Shown here: one piece after another, positions 7,380 to 12,967 of the stretch
Layout of the letters: the number at the start of each line of letters is the position of its first letter
How positions within the stretch are numbered: the stretch's first letter is position 1
The notes under the pieces: generated by a model
What the model was told of the DNA's origin: nothing
Database searches by the model: none
What the model saw: only the letters and a program-made list of their open reading frames with translations
Made by a program: the position numbers and the translations under genes
DNA from: DAMCZI01 sp032095175
GTDB taxonomy: Bacteria > Bacillota > Clostridia > Clostridiales > Caloramatoraceae
NCBI GenBank assembly: GCA_032095175.1
Contig: DAMCZI010000062.1
Location: 1 to 20,598, forward strand
DNA length: 20,598 nt
Direction: 5' to 3'

Positions 7380-7620
7380 TTAAGTGATGCTCTAATTCTT
7401 TGATTTAGTCAGCGGAACTTACTCCTACGAACGAATGTGAGTAGTGAGTTTCCTTTAAATATAAGTAGTACCCTTGTATGAATAAGGTATAAGAATACTT
7501 TCTTTAAAGAAAATCCCTTCTCCTAACGTCGAATGAGTAAGTTCGAGGAACCAAATATAAAATTTGGGCTCTCACCTAAATTCAAATTTCAACTTCTGTT
7601 TACCACATTACTAATCTGAA
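7380..7620. other. Gene-free, highly structured spacer upstream of GNAT gene
   Basis: About 290 bases lie between the two cargo genes with no credible frame. Arms at 7415-7424 (GGAACTTACT) and 7443-7453 (AGTGAGTTTCC) pair with one bulge and one wobble. TACCCTT and TAAGGTA (about 7470-7490) form a second stem. A 10-base core GAACTTACTC (7416-7425) recurs inverted as GAGTAAGTTC (about 7536-7545), bracketing ~110 nt. On the - strand this would be the leader of the acetyltransferase mRNA, or it could be a small non-coding insertion. No known riboswitch consensus is recognised. Confidence 0.35.
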
Positions 7621-7668
7621 ATTCATACATTTGGACTTATCTTCATCTGAATACAATAAAAATCAAAA

Positions 7669-8016
7669 CTACTCAAAAAACTTTCCCTTATAAAAATTCT
7701 CATTTCCAAGTTTCTTTGCCGTAAGCCTGAACATGACACAACCATCTGGACATACAATATCTTTGCTATATTTACTAGTTCCGCCGATATTCTCTAAATC
7801 TCCACCACTTCTGACAGCCTCCATTATTGGAAACATAATCATCATGGCTTTGGAGCAAATACCCTGTCCATCAGCATTAACAGGACAGCCATAGGTGCAA
7901 GTATACTTATCTCCAATTTCCTCGCCATTTCGGCAATAATGCTCTGTGTGGTCGCCACGCAGAAACCCTATTACCTCGATTTCCCATTCATACTCCTCAT
8001 CATACCATTTTTTCAT
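7669..8016 (-). CDS. TIGR04076-like small cysteine-rich protein
   Basis: This 115-aa protein with GGAGG about 6 nt before the ATG has a Cys-rich centre (CTYGCPV, GQGICSKAM), a helix IMEAVRSGGDL, and CPDGCVMFRLTAK near the end. This order (C-x-GxC--AW-like helix--GGD--C-DG--F-L) resembles the TIGR04076 family, whose biochemical role is not known. The conserved cysteines may bind a metal. It lies upstream of the double-GNAT gene on the same strand but ~350 bases away, across the structured spacer, so it may be a separate unit. The family call is from memory of the pattern. Confidence 0.6.
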   Translation of the reverse strand: MKKWYDEEYEWEIEVIGFLRGDHTEHYCRNGEEIGDKYTCTYGCPVNADGQGICSKAMMIMFPIMEAVRSGGDLENIGGTSKYSKDIVCPDGCVMFRLTAKKLGNENFYKGKFFE

Positions 8017-8143
8017 AATAAGCCTCCAACCTCAAATTTATTTTCTCATTGTTTATAAGTAATCTCCGATACAAATTACTATTTATCGGTATGATAAACA
8101 ATTGTTAGTCCGTAATTTTTTACTGTTGAACATAATTATGCTA

Positions 8144-8171
8144 TTGTAAATCAATATAAAAATTCTATAAT
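8144..8171 (+). promoter_or_regulatory. Sigma-A-type promoter of R copy 4
   Basis: TTGTAA (8144-8149), 16-nt spacer, TATAAT (8166-8171), identical in boxes and spacing to the functional operon's promoter at 9657-9684. Confidence 0.62.
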
Positions 8172-8279
8172 CCATATTGATATTATTAAAAATGTTATAC
8201 TTAGTATTTCTATATGTTCATTCAAACTCCTTCTTTTATAGCTACTGTGTAAAAATCATATTTACCAACCCTAGTAGCA

Positions 8280-8328
8280 AACCTCCTCCCCTTTTCATAT
8301 TATAAAGTGATATTAAAAACAGGAGGTT
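8280..8328 (+). promoter_or_regulatory. Leader hairpin that can hide the ribosome site (R copy 4)
   Basis: AACCTCCT (8280-8287) is a perfect 8-base complement of AGGAGGTT (8321-8328), the ribosome site 5 nt before the ATG at 8334. The same pairing is possible at 9793/9835 and, with one G-U pair, at 4301/4343. The upstream strand is kept in every copy that has the leader. Confidence 0.45.
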
Positions 8329-8333
8329 AATTA

Positions 8334-8585
8334 ATGAGATCCAAAAAAACACTTGCTCTTGTAGCAGCATTTCTTCTAACCGCCTCCCTGTTCTCTGGCT
8401 GTGGACAGAAAAAGGATACTACCCTTGTTAAGATAAAACTAAATGAGGTTGTTCGCTCGATATTCTATGCTCCAATGTATGTGGCAATAAACGAAGGCTT
8501 CTTTGCGGAGGAAGGAATAGAGATAGAACTCTCGACTGGACAGGGGGCAGATGCGACATATGCAAAAACACAAGTTTTTATATAA
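8334..8585 (+). pseudogene. Truncated solute-binding lipoprotein (83 aa), R copy 4
   Basis: The frame is intact and the same length as in copy 2: lipobox LFSGC (Cys23), KIKLNEVVRSIFYAPMYVA, EGFFAEEGIEIEL, homologous to GAD at 8552, then ATYAKTQVFI and stop. The tail differs from copy 2 by a few substitutions without frameshift. The ribosome site and promoter are intact. Two of three truncated copies thus keep an open, translatable frame, which is more than expected for old debris, though the copies could also be young. The product would be a membrane-anchored lipopeptide of about 60 residues after processing, lacking most of the ligand-binding fold. Confidence 0.75.
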
Positions 8586-8682
8586 TAAAAACTTGATCTT
8601 TATAATCATATAGGAATACATAGCCACATTAATTATTATGTATCTATCACCTACTAGTTTTTAGTTATTCTATTATATATTT

Positions 8683-8745
8683 TTCTTATAAAGTGTTAAA
8701 AAGCTTGCAAATATAAGATGCAAGCTTTTTAACACTTTATAAGAA
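8683..8745. terminator. R copy 4 hairpin, 27-bp perfect stem
   Basis: Arms 8683-8709 and 8719-8745 pair perfectly around a 9-nt loop. The central AAAAAGCTTGCA/TGCAAGCTTTTT matches copies 2 and 3, but the outer part differs with compensating changes (T8694-A8734 and G8693-C8735). It ends transcription of the truncated frame on + and lies ~65 nt past the stop of the acetyltransferase on -. The stem is much longer than a terminator needs. Confidence 0.75.
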
Positions 8746-8810
8746 TTATACACAATAGTTACACTATAAATTGGAATTTGTAGCACTTCGTATTATGCTC
8801 ATAACCCATT

Positions 8811-9548
8811 CTATAATTTTAAGTTTTTAATAAAAGCATTATAAGGGGAACTGCCATCAAGTATATTACCAAATGTATCAATCCAATATGGTATGTAACC
8901 ACTACGATTAGCAACCATCTGAGAACCGATGTTAGTCACCGAAACAGAGTAAAATGGAACAATCCCTTGATTAATTATATCTACAGTTAAATTAGCGACT
9001 AATATTGTTCCAAGACTACTTTTGCGATATTCAGGCTTCACATCTATTCCTACTTCCCACAACTTTTCTGTTTCACTTTCTGCTCCTGCCAATCCAATAA
9101 TTTCATCCCCTTTTTTAGCTAAAAAAACAATCGTTGTTGAGGTATTACCATTACAATCAAAAACCAGAGAGTTATCAAAACCAGTAATCCCCCTGAGTTT
9201 ATTAATATCTTTACCTTGTAATAGCTCATATGAATACCCCTCAAGAAGTGATAATCTCTGAATCTTCTTAACATCTGGAACATAGTGAATCGTTTGCCCA
9301 TATACAAATGGAAACTCAAATATCTCATCCCTACTTTTTCCGTTTAATGCTGATTTGACCTTTGAATGTATCGATTCAGAAGTATTTATAATTACACATT
9401 TATTAAATGCCAAAATTTTAATATATGCTGACTTACTCAAACTATTTATAGTAAAAGTAGTATTCCCTTGTTCTAACTCTGATAAATTACAAAAAAACTG
9501 TTCTGACAAATGATTTTTAATTGTCATATCTATAAATGATTTTTCCAT
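8811..9548 (-). CDS. GNAT-family acetyltransferase with N-terminal extension
   Basis: The start at 9548 (MEKSFIDM) gives 245 aa, with GGAGGG about 9 nt upstream; the longer frame (9587) lacks a ribosome site. The C-terminal ~120 residues carry the GNAT fold: strand TIVFLAKKGDEIIGLAGAES, WEVGIDVKPEYRKSSLG-TIL (motif A, with Leu in place of the first Gly) and SVSVTNIGSQMVANRSGYIP near the acetyl-CoA site. The N-terminal ~110 residues are a separate region with no recognised motif. It is the single cargo between R copy 4 and the real transporter operon. The 5' region (TTTTGGAGGG-TATAT) resembles that of the double-GNAT gene, suggesting a shared cargo 5' end. The acceptor substrate is unknown. 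Confidence 0.8.
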   Translation of the reverse strand: MEKSFIDMTIKNHLSEQFFCNLSELEQGNTTFTINSLSKSAYIKILAFNKCVIINTSESIHSKVKSALNGKSRDEIFEFPFVYGQTIHYVPDVKKIQRLSLLEGYSYELLQGKDINKLRGITGFDNSLVFDCNGNTSTTIVFLAKKGDEIIGLAGAESETEKLWEVGIDVKPEYRKSSLGTILVANLTVDIINQGIVPFYSVSVTNIGSQMVANRSGYIPYWIDTFGNILDGSSPYNAFIKNLKL

Positions 9549-9568
9549 GAAATATACCCTCCAAAATA

Positions 9569-9846
9569 AAAATAATCTCCCTTTCAAATTACTATTTATC
9601 GGTATGATAAACCATTGTTAGTACGTAATTTTTTACTGTTGAACATAATTATACTATTGTAAATCAATATAAAAATTCTATAATCTATATTGATATTATT
9701 AAAAATGTTATACTTAGTATTTCTATATGTTCATTCAAATTCCTTCTTTTATAGCTACTACGTAAAAATCATATTTATCAACCCCAGTAGCAAACCTCCT
9801 CCCCTCTTCATATTATAAAGTGATATCAAAAACCGGAGGTTAATTA
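9569..9846 (+). promoter_or_regulatory. Leader of the ABC importer operon (R copy 5, part A)
   Basis: This is the parental-type leader: promoter TTGTAA/TATAAT at 9657-9684 and an untranslated region of ~155 nt. AACCTCC (9793-9799) can pair with the ribosome site GGAGGTT (9835-9841), which lies 5 nt from the ATG. Release of that pairing would turn on translation. I see no TPP, SAM or other known riboswitch core in it. Because the same leader sits in copies 2 and 4, any regulator of this leader would have at least three targets within 6 kb. Confidence 0.55.
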
Positions 9847-10872
9847 ATGAGATTCAAAAAAATACTTGCTCTTGCAGCAGCATTTCTTCTAACCACCTCC
9901 CTGTTCTCTAGCTGTGGACAAAAAAAGGATACTAATACTACCCTTGTTAAGATAAAACTAAATGAGGTTGTTCGCTCCATATTCTATGCTCCAATGTATG
10001 TAGCAATAAGCGAGGGTTTCTTTAAAGAAGAGGGGTTAGAGATAGACCTGTTTACAGGAAATGGGGCAGATAAAACAATGCAGCAGGTTCTATCAGGAAA
10101 TGCGGACATAGGCTTTTGTGGACCTGAGCAGGTTATATATCTGTATAACCAGGGAAGAGAAGACTATGCTGTTTTATTCGCACAGTTAACTAGAAGGGAT
10201 GGGTCATTCCTTGTTGGAAGAAATGCCGAGGCAGATTTCAAGTGGGAAAGTCTTAGGGGAAAAACTGTAATAGGCGGGCGTCCTGGTGGAGTTCCTGAAA
10301 TGGCACTGGAATATGTGTTAAGAAATCATGGACTTACACCTGGAAAGGATGTAAATCTAATTACAAACCTTGCTTTTACCGCAACCGCAAGTGCATATAA
10401 GGCTGGAACTGGTGATTATGTGGCTCTATTTGAACCAACAGCAAGTATGCTTGAAAAAGATAATTCAGGTCATATAGTGGCTTCCATAGGTAAGGCATCT
10501 GGAGAAATACCTTATACCTGCTTCTTTGCTACAAAGTCCTACATTGAAAAGAATCCTGAAATAATTCAGAAGATGACAAATGCAATTTATAAGGGACTTC
10601 TCTGGGTTGAATCCCATAGCTCAAAAGAAGCGGCAGAATCCATTGTAGAGTTCTTCCCTGGTTCTGATGTAAGCCTTCTTGAAACTGTTGTTGACAGATA
10701 CAAATCACAGGACACATGGGGAAAGGATCTTATTTTAAAAGAAGAATCAATGACAAGACTACTAGATATAATTCAGTCTTATAATTCTGACCTTGTTCCA
10801 TCCAGACCTCCGTATGAAAAGATTGTTACGACTAAATATGCTGAAGAGGTTTTAAAGAATATTAAAAAGTAA
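9847..10872 (+). CDS. ABC importer solute-binding lipoprotein, NMT1/SsuA-like
   Basis: This full-length 341-aa protein has an N-terminal lysine-rich signal and lipobox LFSSC (Cys23), so it is anchored outside the membrane. The periplasmic-binding type II fold of the NMT1/THI5/SsuA group is visible: LNEVVRSIFYAPMYVAISEGFFKEEGLEIDL, VLSGNADIGFCGPEQ, WESLRGKTVIGGRPGG-PEMALEYVLR and GDYVALFEPTASM. Relatives bind thiamine pyrimidines, sulfonates, taurine, nitrate or flavins; the ligand cannot be assigned. GGAGGTT is 5 nt before the ATG. The ATPase gene follows 24 nt after the stop. It is the only intact copy among four 5' copies of this gene in the window. The homology shared with the truncated copies ends near 10071. 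Confidence 0.92.
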   Translation: MRFKKILALAAAFLLTTSLFSSCGQKKDTNTTLVKIKLNEVVRSIFYAPMYVAISEGFFKEEGLEIDLFTGNGADKTMQQVLSGNADIGFCGPEQVIYLYNQGREDYAVLFAQLTRRDGSFLVGRNAEADFKWESLRGKTVIGGRPGGVPEMALEYVLRNHGLTPGKDVNLITNLAFTATASAYKAGTGDYVALFEPTASMLEKDNSGHIVASIGKASGEIPYTCFFATKSYIEKNPEIIQKMTNAIYKGLLWVESHSSKEAAESIVEFFPGSDVSLLETVVDRYKSQDTWGKDLILKEESMTRLLDIIQSYNSDLVPSRPPYEKIVTTKYAEEVLKNIKK

Positions 10873-10896
10873 CAGGTTTTTTTAGGGGGGATGGCC

Positions 10897-11676
10897 GTGG
10901 ATAAGCTTAGAGTTGAAAACCTGTCTCTCATATATCACACAACAGAAGGAGAAACAGAAGCAGTAAGAAATATAAATTTTAAAGTTTCAGATGGAGAGTT
11001 TGTTTGTATAGTAGGTCCTTCAGGATGTGGAAAATCAACAATTCTTTCTATTGTTGCAGGACTTTTAAAGCCTTCCCTAGGTAAAATTTTTCTCGATGAT
11101 GCGGAAATAACACAGCCTTGCAGCAAGCTATGCAGTAAAATAGGGTATATGCTCCAGAAGGATTACTTGTTTGAATGGAGAAGCATACTAAAAAACATCA
11201 CCTTAGGTCTTGAAATTCAGGGTAAACTCAACAGAGAATCAACAACAGAAATAGAAAAAATGCTTGAGAAATATGGGCTTTCTAACTTTAAAAACTATTA
11301 TCCTCATCAGCTTTCAGGTGGTATGAGGCAGAGGGTTGCATTAATCAGAACACTGGCCATAAACCCTGATCTTCTTCTTTTGGATGAACCCTTCTCAGCA
11401 CTTGACTACCAAACAAGACTTGCTGTCTCAGATGAAATTTACTGCATAATAAAGGGAGAGGGAAAGACTGCAATCATGGTAAGTCATGACATAGCTGAAG
11501 CAGTTTCCCTCGCCGATAGAGTAATAGTTTTAAGTAAAAGGCCTGCAAAAATTAAAAGCGTACATGACATAAAGTTTTCAATAAAGGATAGAACTCCTCT
11601 CAAAGCAAGAGAAGCTCCTGAGTTTAGGGATTATTTTAATACTATCTGGAAGGAGCTTGATGTCCATGTTGAATGA
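10897..11676 (+). CDS. ABC importer ATPase, SsuB/NrtD/ThiZ-like
   Basis: A cytoplasmic ATP-binding subunit of about 260 aa with all motifs: Walker A GPSGCGKST (residues 42-50 counted from the ATG at 10891), Q-loop Q89, signature LSGGMRQR (141-148), Walker B LLLLDEP and H-loop SHD (H199). It powers the importer with the genes on both sides. Start choice: the ATG at 10891 is glued to the GGGGGG run, leaving no spacing, whereas GTG at 10897 sits 6 nt after it; I prefer GTG, a two-codon difference. The last codons overlap the permease start. The order binding protein-ATPase-permease is typical. Confidence 0.93.
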   Translation: MDKLRVENLSLIYHTTEGETEAVRNINFKVSDGEFVCIVGPSGCGKSTILSIVAGLLKPSLGKIFLDDAEITQPCSKLCSKIGYMLQKDYLFEWRSILKNITLGLEIQGKLNRESTTEIEKMLEKYGLSNFKNYYPHQLSGGMRQRVALIRTLAINPDLLLLDEPFSALDYQTRLAVSDEIYCIIKGEGKTAIMVSHDIAEAVSLADRVIVLSKRPAKIKSVHDIKFSIKDRTPLKAREAPEFRDYFNTIWKELDVHVE

Positions 11677-12487
11677 AGGTCTTTCAAGCAAAAGGTTTTC
11701 AAAGGAGCATAACGAATTTTTAAAAAAGGTTAAGCTAAAAAAGATATCAATACGAATAACCCAAATATTGATTCTTATACTCTTCTTTTTACTTTGGGAG
11801 ATTTGTGCAAACAAAAAAATAATAGACCCATTCTTATTCAGCCAACCTTCTAGAATGCTTAAATTCATGGTAAAGCTTTATAATGAGGGTACACTTCTAA
11901 GACATATATGGGTTACTTGTTATGAAACCATAGTTGGATTTATTGTAGGTACCTTGGTAGGAACTCTTATTGCAATAATACTTTGGTGGTCAGATTTTAT
12001 ATCAAGGGTTTTAGATCCCTATCTAGTCGTTTTAAATGCTCTTCCCAAAATTGCTCTTGGTCCAATACTGATATTTTGGATAGGGAATGGTCAACCAGCC
12101 ATCATAGTTATTGCATTGATGATTTCACTAATTGTAACAATTATATCTGTACTTTCTGGTTTTAATGAGGTTGATGAAGAAAAGATAAAGCTTGTTAAAA
12201 CCTTTGGCGCAAGTAAATTTCAAACACTAAGATATGTAGTTCTTCCTTCCAGTGTTCCAACCATGATTTCAGCACTTAAAATAAACGTTGGTCTATCATG
12301 GGTTGGTGTAATAGTTGGAGAATTTTTAGTTGCACAGGAGGGTTTAGGTTTTCTAATTGTATTTGGTGGTCAGGTTGCCCAGCTCGATATGGTTATGATG
12401 AGTATAATAATACTTTCCATCGCTGCTTATCTTATGTATGTGGTTGTTGCATCTTTTGAGAAAAGATTTTTAAAGTGGAAAAATTAG
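11660..12487 (+). CDS. ABC importer permease, SsuC/ThiX-like
   Basis: An integral membrane subunit of ~275 aa with about six hydrophobic segments. It carries the cytoplasmic EAA loop between segments four and five (KLVKTFGASKFQTLRYVVLP), which docks on the ATPase. The BPD_transp_1 domain fills residues ~70-270. The start overlaps the end of the ATPase gene. AGGAG at 11651-11655 precedes ATG 11660 by 4 nt and ATG 11666 by 10 nt, so either may be used. It forms the channel of the importer. A perfect palindrome 9 nt after the stop ends the operon. Confidence 0.92.
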   Translation: MSMLNEGLSSKRFSKEHNEFLKKVKLKKISIRITQILILILFFLLWEICANKKIIDPFLFSQPSRMLKFMVKLYNEGTLLRHIWVTCYETIVGFIVGTLVGTLIAIILWWSDFISRVLDPYLVVLNALPKIALGPILIFWIGNGQPAIIVIALMISLIVTIISVLSGFNEVDEEKIKLVKTFGASKFQTLRYVVLPSSVPTMISALKINVGLSWVGVIVGEFLVAQEGLGFLIVFGGQVAQLDMVMMSIIILSIAAYLMYVVVASFEKRFLKWKN

Positions 12488-12496
12488 AAACTAACT

Positions 12497-12520
12497 AGTG
12501 CCAGACATGTGTCTGGCACT
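12497..12520. terminator. Perfect palindrome after the importer operon (terminator/REP-like)
   Basis: AGTGCCAGACA and TGTCTGGCACT form an 11-base inverted repeat separated by 2 nt (10-bp stem with a 4-nt loop), followed by TTTACAG, a weak T-run. GTGCCAGACA-type palindromes recur between genes in many Firmicutes. A related half-site, AGTGTCAGGCACG, occurs at 20541. Confidence 0.65.
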
Positions 12521-12535
12521 TTACAGTACTCTATA

Positions 12536-12736
12536 TTATTTTCCATTTTCTTTATTTATAAAGTTCTGATTTTTGAGTTTTAAAAATTCCAGCTTTGTTG
12601 TTATTACTCCCTTTGAACATTTTACATATATCTCAAAGCTGTCTATACAATCTATACTTGCAGCACAATCAATCATTTCCTCAATCTTCTCAAGTATCCT
12701 TTGTTTTATATCCGCCTCCCTTTCCTTGCTTTTCAT
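12536..12736 (-). CDS. 66-aa protein of unknown function
   Basis: The start at 12736 (MKSKEREADIKQ) is chosen because GGAGGTGTAAGG directly precedes it; the longer frame to 12790 adds 18 residues with no ribosome site. The protein is charged and helical at first (READIKQRILEKIEEMIDCAASID), then has a FEIYVKCSKGVITTKLEFLKL strand pair, and ends KENGK. No family is recognised; the shape is that of a short alpha-beta cytoplasmic protein. It faces the importer operon tail to tail and lies downstream of the AOR gene, beyond its terminator, so it has its own promoter. Confidence 0.65.
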   Translation of the reverse strand: MKSKEREADIKQRILEKIEEMIDCAASIDCIDSFEIYVKCSKGVITTKLEFLKLKNQNFINKENGK

Positions 12737-12925
12737 CCTTACACCTCCACACACCTTGGATAACAAGGCTATTATATGTACAGTGCACAAATCCTATCCG
12801 CCTAAATGCTTTATATTTGGGGCTTTTTAAAAAAATTAATAACCAAATTTTTAGTATTCTCTATATTGTTATTTATATTATATCATCTATTTTCCATTTT
12901 GTTACTTTTATTTGCTTATTTATGT

Positions 12926-12963
12926 AAAAAGGTGTTCCTCAGTATATTGGAGGACACCTTTTT
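12926..12963. terminator. Bidirectional intrinsic terminator after the AOR gene
   Basis: AAAAAGGTGT (12926-12935) pairs with ACACCTTTTT (12954-12963). After a bulged T, CCTC pairs with GAGG around an 8-10 nt loop. Runs of A and T on the two sides make it work both ways. It starts 4 nt past the AOR stop on the - strand. Confidence 0.85.
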
Positions 12964-12967
12964 ATAA

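Larger units (their letters stand above)
8060..8800 (+). repeat. Repeat R copy 4 (complete)
   Basis: The left end (TAATCTCC, then AAATTACTATTTATCGGTA) matches 9569-9600 nearly base for base. The leader 8144-8333 differs from 9657-9846 at only about nine positions by my count. In the coding part it follows copy 2 (TTTGCGGAGGAAGGAATAGAG) and not the full gene. Its B part ends in the longest hairpin and a stretch (ATAAATTGGAATTTGTAGC... TATTATG) matching 6405-6450 of copy 3. This mosaic shows exchange between copies. The acetyltransferase stop follows 10 nt after the right edge. Confidence 0.87.

Noticed and set aside
7380..7620. T-box leader
   Set aside because: No AGGGTGGNACCGCG antiterminator motif on either strand, and the downstream gene is not an aminoacyl-tRNA or amino-acid gene.
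4574..8800. Classical integron with attC sites
   Set aside because: The hairpins recall attC, but no GTTRRRY-type ends, no IntI gene and no attI were seen; most cargo faces the same way but with its own ribosome sites and spacers. Kept only as an analogy.
9691..9846. TPP or other known riboswitch in front of the NMT1-type importer
   Set aside because: No CTGAGA/ACCTGA-type TPP core, no SAM, purine or cobalamin motifs visible; only the ribosome-site complement is supported.
10891..10896. ATG start for the ABC ATPase
   Set aside because: It directly abuts the GGGGGG ribosome site; the GTG two codons later has proper spacing. The difference is minor and not certain.
12573..12927. 85- and 110-codon frames on + opposite the 66-aa gene
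   Set aside because: They are antisense to the better supported 66-aa frame, lack ribosome sites and read as low-complexity hydrophobic sequence.
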